Of a DNA stretch of 64,000 bases, positions 26,157 to 34,887 are shown one piece after another; within the stretch, counting starts at the first letter, position 1; each line of letters opens with the position of its first letter. The translations under genes and the position numbers were made by a program. A model generated the notes under the pieces. The model was not told where the DNA came from. It made no database searches and saw only the letters and a list, made by a program, of their open reading frames with translations. Source of the DNA: Lichenicoccus sp964235615 (GTDB lineage Bacteria; Pseudomonadota; Alphaproteobacteria; Acetobacterales; Acetobacteraceae); contig CAXSEE010000001.1 of the NCBI GenBank assembly GCA_964235615.1, positions 1-64,000 of the forward strand. The letters are read 5' to 3'.

Positions 26157-26876
26157 TCAGCTGCTGGCGACGGGCTGGATAAATCCGAGCCGGGCGAGAT
26201 GATCGAGTATGGCTTCGGCGGCGGCTTGCGGCGTGACGTCGCGCAGGAGCGTCCGCGTCATGGGTGCCGCATCCTGCGGGATGACACGCGGGCGCTTCCG
26301 GTAGGGCCGCTCCTCGATGCCTGTAGCCGGTGCAGGCGGGAGTTCACGAATTTGCGGAACCGTGTTGATCGAGACCATGCGGCTGCGCGCGAAGGTGAAG
26401 GGCGGTGGCGGTGGCGCCGCGGGATGCACCGTCGCGATGATCGGGCCGCGCAGGGTTGCGATCCGTCGCGCACCGCGTGGCCGGTATTGCGCGATCTCGA
26501 AGCCCGCATCGGTGATGTCGAGCGAGGTCGCGTCGGCGACGATGGGCCAGCCGAGCGCATGCGCCAGGCCGTAGGGGAGCACGCCGCTGTCCGTGCCGCC
26601 CATGCCGCGCCGCCCGGCCAGCAGGATATCCGGCTCGAGCGCACGGACGATCGGAAGTAGGATGTCTGTTTCAGGCGGCCCATCGAGCCGATGGATGAAG
26701 TCCACGCCGTAGCCGCCATGCTCGCGCAGCAGTTCGGTCTCGGGACCGGCATGCACGCCGATGACATGCATCGCGATACGTCGGGCCAACCCGATCGCCT
26801 GCAATTCAACCTCGACCGGCGCCGGACGGCCCGAGACAGGATGCCGGCCGGACGAGATCAGCACGACGATTCTCAT
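26157..26876 (-). CDS. Electron transfer flavoprotein beta-subunit-like protein
   Basis: 239 residues. MRIVVLISSGRHPVSGRP and the later DILLAGRRGMGGTDSGVLPYGLA match the ETF beta fold that binds AMP. A proline-rich patch (HPAAPPPPPF) is unusual. It pairs with the etfA product just upstream (10 bases) to move electrons from a dehydrogenase. The pair belongs with dgcA/dgcB, as in the Pseudomonas dimethylglycine locus, so it most likely serves dimethylglycine demethylase rather than fatty-acid oxidation. Sequence is diverged from housekeeping ETF. Confidence 0.82.
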   Translation of the reverse strand: MRIVVLISSGRHPVSGRPAPVEVELQAIGLARRIAMHVIGVHAGPETELLREHGGYGVDFIHRLDGPPETDILLPIVRALEPDILLAGRRGMGGTDSGVLPYGLAHALGWPIVADATSLDITDAGFEIAQYRPRGARRIATLRGPIIATVHPAAPPPPPFTFARSRMVSINTVPQIRELPPAPATGIEERPYRKRPRVIPQDAAPMTRTLLRDVTPQAAAEAILDHLARLGFIQPVASS

Positions 26877-26886
26877 GCGGGCGGTC

Positions 26887-28017
26887 TCAAGCGGGGGGCC
26901 TCATGCGGGGAGGCCTCGGTCCGAGCGCCTCGACCAAAGCTGCGGATACCGCCTGCGCATCGGCGATGACCGCCAGTTCCGCCCGCTCCACCATCGCCGC
27001 ATGCAGGTCCGTGTTGACGGCGATGATATGGCCCACCCGCCCGATACCCTGGAGATGCTGTGGTGCCCCGGAGATGCCGAGCGCCATGTAGCAATCGCTT
27101 TCCAGCACTGTTCCCGAGGCGCCGATCTGGCAGGTCCTCGGCAGCAGGCCCGCATCGCAAATCATCCGGCTGCCGCCTGGCGTGGCGCCGAGGCGAGCGA
27201 CCAGAGTCCGGAACAGGTCGAAGTCCGAGACGCCATTGCCGGCGGCTACGACAAAAGCGGCGTCCGACAGGCTGAGTGTCGCCGGGTCGCCGTCCATCGA
27301 TCGGAATGCGAGGTGCGGATCTGGCGGGGCGCCAAGTTCGGGCTGCCACTCATGCAGGCGAAGCGCGTGCGGGATGCCGCCATAAGGGCGGGTCCGGTCC
27401 GGCTGCAACGAAAGCAGCACCGCCGGGGTTTGCATCTGCTCGACGCGCCGGGCATGCGCCGCACGGATCGCGCCACGCGGTGAAAGCGCTTCGATATCGG
27501 TGATCAACGTCTCTCCCGTCAGGACCGCGACGCGACGGGCGAGGTCGCCGCCATCGAGGCTTTCGGGAAACAGCGCATGACGCGGCGACAAGGCCCGTAT
27601 CACGTGCGCGACCGCTGCCGCCCGCTCCCCGGCACCGGAGTTCGCCAGCTCTGGCAGGATCACGAGCCTGTCGCCACCCGCTCTGGCGGCTTCGGCCTGG
27701 TAGGCTTCGTCTACGACCGCCGACAGGATCACCACCGCCCCCAGGGCGGCATCGGCAAGCTGCCGTGCAGCGCCCAGAAGCTGCCGGTCATGCAACGAGA
27801 GCCGGCCGCCCTCTGCATCAGGCACCACCAGGACGAGGCAGGCCGGCGCGTCGATGCTGATCTCCCGCAAGGGCGGAGCCGGACCGGGGCGATGCGTGTC
27901 GGCACCCATCGAGGATGCGACCTCAAGGCCGAAACGCGGGCGGCCAGCCTCGCCGGCAGCCCGCGCACGGGATTGCCGCGCGGCACGGGGATCAGACCGC
28001 TTGCGCCCTTCGGTCAT
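26887..28017 (-). CDS. Electron transfer flavoprotein alpha-subunit-like protein
   Basis: 376 residues from ATG 28017, which overlaps the TGA of dgcB (ATGA). A basic, Arg-rich N-terminal stretch (MTEGRKRSDPRAARQSRARA) precedes an ETF alpha domain. The C-terminal FAD-binding part reads CQIGASGTVLESDCYMALG and SGAPQHLQGIGRVGHIIAVN. It should form an FAD-containing heterodimer with the ETF beta-like protein. Its place between dgcB and etfB indicates a role in electron transfer from dimethylglycine oxidation. Confidence 0.85.
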   Translation of the reverse strand: MTEGRKRSDPRAARQSRARAAGEAGRPRFGLEVASSMGADTHRPGPAPPLREISIDAPACLVLVVPDAEGGRLSLHDRQLLGAARQLADAALGAVVILSAVVDEAYQAEAARAGGDRLVILPELANSGAGERAAAVAHVIRALSPRHALFPESLDGGDLARRVAVLTGETLITDIEALSPRGAIRAAHARRVEQMQTPAVLLSLQPDRTRPYGGIPHALRLHEWQPELGAPPDPHLAFRSMDGDPATLSLSDAAFVVAAGNGVSDFDLFRTLVARLGATPGGSRMICDAGLLPRTCQIGASGTVLESDCYMALGISGAPQHLQGIGRVGHIIAVNTDLHAAMVERAELAVIADAQAVSAALVEALGPRPPRMRPPA

Positions 28018-29903
28018 GACAACACCAGCGCGTCGAGAACGAACTCGGCCACGTCGCGCACCTGCGGCCGTGCGCCCGCGACGCCTTCGAGCATGGCGGT
28101 GCAGCCCGGACAGGCAACCGCGACCGCCACGGCGCCCACTTCGACCGCCATGGCCATGCGCAGGTCCGGAATGCGCGTCTGCGCATCGACGTCGCTGACC
28201 GGATTGCCGCCGCCGCCGCCGCAGCACATGCCGCGCATGCCGTGACGCTGCATCTCGACCCGTCCCGCGCAGGCCGCGTCGAGCAGCCGGCGCGGCGCTT
28301 CGATCTCGCCATTGTAGCGGCTCAGATAACAGGGATCGTGATACGCGATCACGCCGGCGTCGCGCTGTCGCAGAGGCAATCTGCCGGCAGTGACCAGCTC
28401 GTCCAGCAGGGCGGTGTGATGCGTGACGGTCCAGTGGCCGCCGAGAGCGGGATATTCGTTGCGGAGTATGTTCAACGCATGCGGGTCCGCCGTCACGATG
28501 CGCGTGAAGCGGCGGGCGGACAGGGTGGCCACGACTTCCTTCGCGAGGGACTGGAAGGTTGCCTCGTCGCCAAGACGCCGCGCGAGATCCCCGGTGTCAG
28601 GCTCGGCTTCGCCCAACACGGCGAAGCGCTGCCCGGCCGCATCCAGCAGCCGCACCAGCGCGCGCAGGGTGCGGCCATAACGATGGTCATAGGCGCCATC
28701 GCCGAGCCACAGCAGGATGTCCGTCTCGCCGCCCTCCGCCAGCACGGGCAGATCCAGGCCGGCCGCGAAATCCGTGCGTGCGGACAGGTCATGCGCACCG
28801 GGCTCGGCGGCATAGCGCGACGCGCGCAGAGAGGCGTGGGTGCCGCGCGGTGCGAGCCCGAGCATCAAGGTCTGGTGCCGGCGCAGATCGATGACGGCAT
28901 CGACATGCTCGATCATCATCGGGCACTCCTCGACGCAGGCGCGACAGGTGGTGCAGGCCCACAGCGTGTCCGGGTGGATCATCGCCCCGATGCCGATGAT
29001 CGGCTGCTGCGGTCCGGCGCGGCCTGCCGTGGGCGGCGCATGCGGGGCCGGACTGCCCGCGTAGGCTATCGCGGCTTCAGGCTGCATGGCGGCGGCGAGA
29101 TCGCGTATCAGCTTCTTCGGGTTCAGCCTCTGGCCGGCGGCGAAGGCGGGGCAGACCTGCTCGCAACGGCCGCATTGAATGCAGGCATCGAAACTGGCGA
29201 GCCTGTTCCAGGCGAAATCCGCCGGCGTGCCGCAACCGAGTTGCGGCGCATCCAGGTCGATGGACCGCAGGGCGACATCACGCCCGCCGCCGAAACGCGC
29301 CGGCCGTGGGTGAGACGCCAGCGTCACCACGCCGGCAATGGCATGACGCATCGGACCGCGCCGGAGCATCTCGACCAGCCCGCCGCCGCCAATCGCCGCG
29401 GCGGCCAACCCCACGACGGATAAGCCGTGAAAATTCCTGAACAGGGCTACGACCAATCCGCCGCCGAGATAGAGCCCGAGCCAGAGCGGCAGCCAGAGGA
29501 ATGCACCGCCGGAGAGATGATCCGGACGCTGTGGGATGCGCCGGCGCGCGTCCAGCAGGGCGCCGATGAGGCCCACGCCGAACAGCAGGCCAACCCCATC
29601 CCAGTAGACCGGCTGCGCGCGCAAGGCGGGCAGCACGCCGAGCAGCAGCAGCGCGGTTGCCCCGAGCAGGCCACCGGCCACCAGCGCATGCATTCGGGCC
29701 GCCGCCGGCCTGCGCGCCACCACATCATGCACATCCACCAGATAGCGCCGCGGTAGCGCCAGCAGCCCCTGTGTCCAGTCCACCGGCGCCGCACGGCCGA
29801 TGCGCCACTTGCGCGCACAGGACCAGGCGCAGAACAACGCGGCACCCGCCATCAGCCACACCAGGACGACAAGCCAGAGGCCCAAGCTCAGAGATCCTTG
29901 CAC
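28014..29903 (-). CDS. dgcB: Dimethylglycine demethylase subunit DgcB-like, membrane iron-sulfur protein
   Basis: 629 residues from GTG 29903. The N-terminal ~190 residues hold several membrane helices. Two [4Fe-4S] motifs follow: C241IQCGRCEQVCP and C317TTCRACVEECP. The C-terminal half has the heterodisulfide-reductase-type cysteine domain, including HDPCYLSRYNGE and MCCGGGGGNPV. This build (membrane anchor, ferredoxin pair, CCG domain) is that of DgcB, which takes electrons from DgcA/ETF to the quinone pool. It overlaps dgcA by 16 bases and etfA by four. Confidence 0.85.
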   Translation of the reverse strand: MQGSLSLGLWLVVLVWLMAGAALFCAWSCARKWRIGRAAPVDWTQGLLALPRRYLVDVHDVVARRPAAARMHALVAGGLLGATALLLLGVLPALRAQPVYWDGVGLLFGVGLIGALLDARRRIPQRPDHLSGGAFLWLPLWLGLYLGGGLVVALFRNFHGLSVVGLAAAAIGGGGLVEMLRRGPMRHAIAGVVTLASHPRPARFGGGRDVALRSIDLDAPQLGCGTPADFAWNRLASFDACIQCGRCEQVCPAFAAGQRLNPKKLIRDLAAAMQPEAAIAYAGSPAPHAPPTAGRAGPQQPIIGIGAMIHPDTLWACTTCRACVEECPMMIEHVDAVIDLRRHQTLMLGLAPRGTHASLRASRYAAEPGAHDLSARTDFAAGLDLPVLAEGGETDILLWLGDGAYDHRYGRTLRALVRLLDAAGQRFAVLGEAEPDTGDLARRLGDEATFQSLAKEVVATLSARRFTRIVTADPHALNILRNEYPALGGHWTVTHHTALLDELVTAGRLPLRQRDAGVIAYHDPCYLSRYNGEIEAPRRLLDAACAGRVEMQRHGMRGMCCGGGGGNPVSDVDAQTRIPDLRMAMAVEVGAVAVAVACPGCTAMLEGVAGARPQVRDVAEFVLDALVLS

Positions 29904-31927
29904 AGGCGCAGGGCGTCGTAGATCGCGGCGTGGATGTTGCGGCCCGCCACCGCGTCGCCGATCCGGTAGAGTGCATACCCGTCATGGCCGTCCGCCGGCT
30001 GTGGCGCGCCCGCGAGCAACGCAGGCAGGTCGGTCACGCCCCTGTTCGCCGACCCAGCCTTGAGCGTGAAGAATAGTTGGTCCACCGGTGTCGTGCCGAG
30101 ATCGGCGACGACATGATCGACGACACGTTCCTCTTCCGCCTCGCTCATGGTGTTGCGCAGCACGGCCACCAATCGGTTGCCTTCCGGATAGATCTCGATC
30201 AGTTCCAGATTGGGCGAGAGCATGACGCCGAGCTTGTACAGCTCACGCAGATGCACCGGCTGGTTGGTGGTGCCGACCTCCTGGGCCACCAGCCGGTCAT
30301 GCGTCGCGAGTTCGACCACGCACCCCGAACGCGCCAGCTGCTCCGCCACCGAGGCGCCGTTATGCTGGCCCAGCTCGTCATAGAACAGCACCGTGCCGGA
30401 CAGGCTTCGGGCGCCGGTCAGTATGTCCCAGCTCGGGATCATGTGTGCGGCGCCTGGCAATTCGCCCGCGGCGGGCAGGCCGCCGGTGGCAATGATCACG
30501 ACATCCGGTTGTACGGCCCGCACCGCCGCGGCATCGGCTTCGGTGTTCAGCCGGACATCGACACCGAGCCGATGCAGTTGCCCCGACAGCCAGCGCGGGA
30601 TGCCTGACAGCGCCTCGCGCCAGCCGGCTTTGGAGGCGATGTTGATCTGGCCGCCCAGGGTGCCGCCCCGCTCGAACAACGTCACCGCATGACCCCGCTC
30701 GGCGCAGACGCGCGCGGCTTCCATCCCGGCCGGACCGCCGCCCACGACCACGACCCGGCGGGATGTCGCCGCGCGCGCGATGGCATGCGGCATCGTCGCC
30801 TCGCGCCCGGTGGCGGCGTTCTGGATGCACAGCGCGTCGCCCCCGGCATAGATGCGGTCGATGCAGTATCCGGCTCCCACGCATTGCCGGATCTCGTCCT
30901 CGCGCCCCTCCGTGAGCTTGTTGACCAGATGCGGATCGGCGATATGCGCGCGTGTCATCGCCACCATGTCGACATGCCCTTCGGCCACGGCGCGCGCCGC
31001 GGTGGCGAGATCGGTCACGCGCTGGGCATGGAACACCGCGATATCGATCTCCCGCTTCATCCCGCTGGCGAGATGCAGGAAAGGTGCGACAGGGAAGGCC
31101 ATGTTGGGAAGGCTGACCGCGTGCGACAGATCGTCGCGTGCCTGGCCGCCCATGACGTTGACGAAATCGATCAGTCCGCGCCGTGCATATTCCGATGCGA
31201 TGGCGACGCAGTCGTCCTGGGTGAGGCCGTGGCGGAGCAACTCGTCGCCGGACATGCGCATGCCGATCACGTAATCGTCGCCGACTTCGGCGCGCATCGC
31301 CTCCAGCACCTCAATGCCGAAGCGCATCCGGTTCGCAAGGGAGCCGCCATAGCGGTCGGTGCGCCGGTTGACCGACGGGCTCCAGAACTGGTCGATCAGG
31401 TGGCCGTGCGCCGCAGAGATCTCGGCGCCGTCCAGCCCGCCGTCGCGGCAGCGCCTTATAGCGGCGGCGAAGTCGCGCACGACGCGGTCGATATCCTCCT
31501 GCTCCATCTCCTTGGGGATGGATCGGCTGGCGGGCTCGCGACGCACCGACGCGGACAGGGTCGGCAGCCATCCATCGGTGTCCCAACGGGTGCGCCGGCC
31601 CATATGCGTGAGCTGGATCATCAGGCGCGCGCCGTGGCGGTGGATGCGCTCCGAAAAGGAGCGCAGGAACGGCACGACGCTGTCGTCGCATACAGAAATC
31701 TGGTTCCAGGGTGTCGCCGGACTATCGAGCGACACCGAGGACGAGCCGCCGAACATGGTCAGGCCGATGCCGCCGCGCGCCTTTTCCTCGTGATAGAGCT
31801 GGTAGCGTTCCTGCGGCTTGCCGTCCTGGCCGTAGCCGGGCGCGTGGCTGGTGCTCATCACACGGTTGCGTATGACAAGGGATTTGATGCGCAACGGCCT
31901 GAGCAGGGCTTCAGAATTGGCGATCAT
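29888..31927 (-). CDS. dgcA: Dimethylglycine demethylase subunit DgcA-like (FMN/[4Fe-4S]/FAD oxidoreductase)
   Basis: 679 residues. The N-terminal old-yellow-enzyme barrel has LRIKSLVIRNRVMSTSHAPG, QLTHMGRRTRWD and AHGHLIDQFWSPSVNRRTD. The iron-sulfur region follows (QCVGAGYCIDRI ... DALCIQNAATG), and then a C-terminal FAD/NAD fold with VVVVGGGPAGMEAARVCAER. The layout is shared by trimethylamine dehydrogenase, 2,4-dienoyl-CoA reductase and DgcA. The context (gbcAB upstream, dgcB-etfAB downstream) makes N,N-dimethylglycine to sarcosine plus formaldehyde the best assignment. It lies four bases from gbcB. Confidence 0.87.
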   Translation of the reverse strand: MIANSEALLRPLRIKSLVIRNRVMSTSHAPGYGQDGKPQERYQLYHEEKARGGIGLTMFGGSSSVSLDSPATPWNQISVCDDSVVPFLRSFSERIHRHGARLMIQLTHMGRRTRWDTDGWLPTLSASVRREPASRSIPKEMEQEDIDRVVRDFAAAIRRCRDGGLDGAEISAAHGHLIDQFWSPSVNRRTDRYGGSLANRMRFGIEVLEAMRAEVGDDYVIGMRMSGDELLRHGLTQDDCVAIASEYARRGLIDFVNVMGGQARDDLSHAVSLPNMAFPVAPFLHLASGMKREIDIAVFHAQRVTDLATAARAVAEGHVDMVAMTRAHIADPHLVNKLTEGREDEIRQCVGAGYCIDRIYAGGDALCIQNAATGREATMPHAIARAATSRRVVVVGGGPAGMEAARVCAERGHAVTLFERGGTLGGQINIASKAGWREALSGIPRWLSGQLHRLGVDVRLNTEADAAAVRAVQPDVVIIATGGLPAAGELPGAAHMIPSWDILTGARSLSGTVLFYDELGQHNGASVAEQLARSGCVVELATHDRLVAQEVGTTNQPVHLRELYKLGVMLSPNLELIEIYPEGNRLVAVLRNTMSEAEEERVVDHVVADLGTTPVDQLFFTLKAGSANRGVTDLPALLAGAPQPADGHDGYALYRIGDAVAGRNIHAAIYDALRLCKDL

Positions 31928-31931
31928 GGCG

Positions 31932-32996
31932 TCAGCGCTCGATCACGACGTCGCTGGTCGGACGCGAGCAGCAGATCAGGATCATGCCGGCGTCGATCTC
32001 GCGCTGGCGGATGCCGCCGGCATGTTCCATGACCACCGTGCCGGAAACAAGACGGCTCTTGCAGGTCCCGCACATGCCCCTGGCGCAGGAGGACGGCAGT
32101 CGCAGGCCGGCGGCGCGCGCAGCCTCCAGGATGGTCAGGCCGGGACCGCAGGCGACGCTGCGTCGCGTCCTGGTGAACTCGGCCTGGTGGGTGACCGCTT
32201 CGGTCAGCGCCTCCAGTTCCGCCGGCACTTCGGGCTGCTCGCCGGCGAGGGCATCGAAATCGAAGCTCTCCTGATGGTGGCGGGTCATATCGAAACCTGC
32301 CGCGCCAAGCATCTCGCGCACTGCCGCCATGTAGGGCGCCGGACCGCAGACATGCACCTCGCGTTCCAGCAGGTCCGGCGCAATCATGGACAGCAGCGCC
32401 GGACCCAGGCGGCCACGATAGCCGCCCCAGACCTCGACCGCGGAGTCCCCCGTGCAGATCGCAACGCCGCGAAAGCCGTGGCGGTGGGCCGTCAGCAGAT
32501 CCAGCTCCTCGCGGAAGATGATATTGGCCGGGCTGCGCGCGCTATGCACGAACAGGATGTCGGCGCCACTGGCCCGGTCGTCATGCGCGCGCGCCATCGA
32601 CATCAACGGCGTGATCCCACTTCCCGCCGACAGGAACAGCAGTTTTTCCGATGTGCGGCCATCGTGGGTGAACTCGCCCAGCGGCCCGATCGCGTTCACC
32701 GTCATGCCCGGCCGAAGCGTGTCGTGCAGCCAGTTCGACACCGGACCGCCTGGCTTCCGCTTGACCGTGATCGACACGGGATGCGGGCGCGTCGGCGGCG
32801 AGGAAATCGTGTAGCAGCGGCTGACCGGCGTGCCATCCAGCAGGAAGGTGAAGGTCAGGAACTGGCCAGGAAGAAACACGAACAGGCAGGGCGTTGCCGC
32901 CTCGAACACGAAGGTCTTGACGTCATGGGTTTCGTGGCGAGCCTGCCGGCAGACCAGCACATCGTCGGCTTCGGGGTTCCAATACGGTAGCATCAT
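31932..32996 (-). CDS. gbcB: Glycine betaine monooxygenase reductase subunit
   Basis: 354 residues. The N-terminal FAD/NAD(P)H ferredoxin-reductase fold shows RCYTISSPPTRPH and LLFLSAGSGITPLMSMAR. The C-terminal plant-type [2Fe-2S] domain has C304ARGMCGTCKSRL with a fourth Cys near 342. It delivers electrons from NAD(P)H to the Rieske centre of GbcA. The ATG at 32996 overlaps the gbcA stop (ATGA). It is the only such reductase seen in the window and might also serve the second Rieske oxygenase at 11646-12869. Confidence 0.9.
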   Translation of the reverse strand: MMLPYWNPEADDVLVCRQARHETHDVKTFVFEAATPCLFVFLPGQFLTFTFLLDGTPVSRCYTISSPPTRPHPVSITVKRKPGGPVSNWLHDTLRPGMTVNAIGPLGEFTHDGRTSEKLLFLSAGSGITPLMSMARAHDDRASGADILFVHSARSPANIIFREELDLLTAHRHGFRGVAICTGDSAVEVWGGYRGRLGPALLSMIAPDLLEREVHVCGPAPYMAAVREMLGAAGFDMTRHHQESFDFDALAGEQPEVPAELEALTEAVTHQAEFTRTRRSVACGPGLTILEAARAAGLRLPSSCARGMCGTCKSRLVSGTVVMEHAGGIRQREIDAGMILICCSRPTSDVVIER

Positions 32997-34252
32997 GCAG
33001 CGATGTGGGCAGAGAGCCGGCCCAGGTACCAGAGCATGAATTTCTCGACCATGCCCTCGGTGAATACCGAGTAGGGGCCAGGCTCGTAGGATGGGTTGGC
33101 AACTCCCTGCTGCGCCCGCTCGACCAGCGCGGCATCCTGCGCGTTGGTGGCGTTCCAGACCGCGGTGAGGTTGTCGAGGTCGTAATCGACACCTTCGACC
33201 GCCTCCTTATGCACCAGCCATTTTGTGCGTACCAGCGTATGGCCGGCATCGAGCGGCAACACGCAGAACGTCACCACGTGGTCGCTCATGAAATGATGCC
33301 ACGAGTTGGGCTGGGTCCACATCGACAGCCCGCCCAGGCGCGGATCGGTCAGCCTGCCCAATAATTTACGCGAGGCGACGCGCGTATCCAGGGTCTGGCT
33401 CTCCCCGGCCTGGTCGATCGGCAGGCGCTGGGTGCGGAAGCCGGTGATGCAGTCGGCAAGATGTTCGAGTTCGGCGCCAGGGATGCCGGCTGCTTCCCAG
33501 CGCTCGCAGCTCTCCGCGACGAGCCGGTCATAGCGGCGCGCATCCTCCTGCGCCGCGGCATCGGTCTCGTCGGGGGCAAAACCGAAGCCGTTGGCGAATA
33601 GCGGAATGGTCAGTTCGGGATGGTTGGCGGCGCAGTGGTAGCACTCGCGGTTATTCTCCAGCGTGAGCTTCCAGTTGCAGGCTTCCACCAGATCGACCTG
33701 ATGGGCAACCTTGCAGTTGGCGACGTCATGCGGCGCGAGATAGGGGGCGAGGGCGGCGGCCATGTCGTCGATGTCCGCCGGCGGATGTTCGGCCAGGCAG
33801 ATGAACAGCAAGCCGCCGATCGAGCGCAACGCCACCGGCTTGAGGCCATGGCAGCTCTTGTCGAAATCCGGCCCCATATGGTCCGCGAACAGCAGCCTGC
33901 CGTCCAGGCCGTAGGTCCAGGAGTGATAGGGGCAGACGAGGTTGCCGACCACCGCCTTGGGCTCCTGCACCAGCCGCGCGCCACGGTGGCGGCAGACATT
34001 GTGGAAGGCCCGTATGGCCATGTCGTCATCCCGCACGATGACCACGGACCAGGGACCGACATCGACGGTCATTGCGTCGCCGGGCTCGGCGAGGTCGGGC
34101 TCGACGCCTACGCAGAGCCAGTGCCGGCCGAAGATCATCGCCATGTCGGTCGCGAACAGTCCGGGATCGGTATAGAAGGGCGCCTCCAGGCTGTGGCCCG
34201 GCTTGCGCCCGCGCATCAGCTCCAGGATACGCGCATCGGCATCATCAGGCAT
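32993..34252 (-). CDS. gbcA: Glycine betaine monooxygenase, Rieske oxygenase subunit
   Basis: 419 residues from ATG 34252, preceded by AAGGAG. Rieske ligands are C87-x-H89 (CRHRG) and C107-x2-H110 (CPYHSW). The iron site lies in ENNRECYHCAANHPEL (H206, H211). It demethylates glycine betaine to dimethylglycine and formaldehyde, using GbcB as reductase. Glycine betaine substrate is inferred from its place between sox and dgc genes and betAB. It is a paralog of the oxygenase at 11646-12869 with the same length class and the same key residues. Confidence 0.88.
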   Translation of the reverse strand: MPDDADARILELMRGRKPGHSLEAPFYTDPGLFATDMAMIFGRHWLCVGVEPDLAEPGDAMTVDVGPWSVVIVRDDDMAIRAFHNVCRHRGARLVQEPKAVVGNLVCPYHSWTYGLDGRLLFADHMGPDFDKSCHGLKPVALRSIGGLLFICLAEHPPADIDDMAAALAPYLAPHDVANCKVAHQVDLVEACNWKLTLENNRECYHCAANHPELTIPLFANGFGFAPDETDAAAQEDARRYDRLVAESCERWEAAGIPGAELEHLADCITGFRTQRLPIDQAGESQTLDTRVASRKLLGRLTDPRLGGLSMWTQPNSWHHFMSDHVVTFCVLPLDAGHTLVRTKWLVHKEAVEGVDYDLDNLTAVWNATNAQDAALVERAQQGVANPSYEPGPYSVFTEGMVEKFMLWYLGRLSAHIAA

Positions 34253-34292
34253 CCGGCTGCTCCTTTCCGCGATCCATGATGGCGGATACAGG

Positions 34293-34311
34293 ATGGACCA
34301 TCTCTGTCCAT
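34293..34311. promoter_or_regulatory. Inverted repeat in the soxG-gbcA gap
   Basis: ATGGAC-CATCTCT-GTCCAT, perfect 6-base arms with a 7-base spacer, lies in the 101-base gap between soxG and gbcA. This is the only sizeable gap in the 16.4 kb leftward series. It could be an operator for an internal gbcA promoter, or an attenuating hairpin. No T-tract follows. Confidence 0.35.
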
Positions 34312-34353
34312 GCGACAAATTCTTCCGCAGATGCGTCAGGCCGTTGCGTCCGC

Positions 34354-34887
34354 TCAGGCAAGCGCCCCTCGTGCGGCCAGCCGCAGATACGTCTCGAAAT
34401 AGGGTGCGAAGGAGCGCCAGACCTCGACACGGAAGCGTTGCCCGGACAGACGCCAGAGCGTGATCTCCGCCTTGCCGAAAAGCGTGCGTGTGCACATGCC
34501 GACGGGAAAGGACTGGACCGCGAGATCCAGCGCGCAGCCGACATTGAGCACGGTCTCGATATGCAGGCCCGATACGTCGAAGCCGATCTGGCGGTCGCTG
34601 ACCTCGACCAGGCTGTGCGGATGCCCGGCCATGGCGGACTCCAGCATCTCCGCGAGCGTGTCGGCTTCGCCTGCGGGCGCCAGCAGGAGATATTCCTCCG
34701 GTCCGAGCCGGAGCAGGTCCCGTCCCGCGTTCTGCCGGACGCGCAGGGCCGGCGGCTGTTCGATGCCCAGAGCCCCTCGCGCGGCGGCGAAAGCCGGCTC
34801 CCGGCCGCACAGCACGAAGCGCGCTGCATCCGCGGCCGGATGGCAGCTGAAGCCGGTCGGGCGGCCGGCGCGGGGATCGTCAGCCAT
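34354..34887 (-). CDS. soxG: Sarcosine oxidase gamma subunit
   Basis: 177 residues from ATG 34887, which overlaps soxA by eight bases; an ATG at 34911 is possible. The protein is of the SoxG family: LRLGPEEYLLLAPAGEADTLAEML, then VEVSDRQIGFDVSG, SFPVGMCTRTLFGKAEITLWR and FAPYFETYL. It is a structural subunit of heterotetrameric sarcosine oxidase. It is the last gene of the soxBDAG block, in the standard order. Confidence 0.88.
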   Translation of the reverse strand: MADDPRAGRPTGFSCHPAADAARFVLCGREPAFAAARGALGIEQPPALRVRQNAGRDLLRLGPEEYLLLAPAGEADTLAEMLESAMAGHPHSLVEVSDRQIGFDVSGLHIETVLNVGCALDLAVQSFPVGMCTRTLFGKAEITLWRLSGQRFRVEVWRSFAPYFETYLRLAARGALA

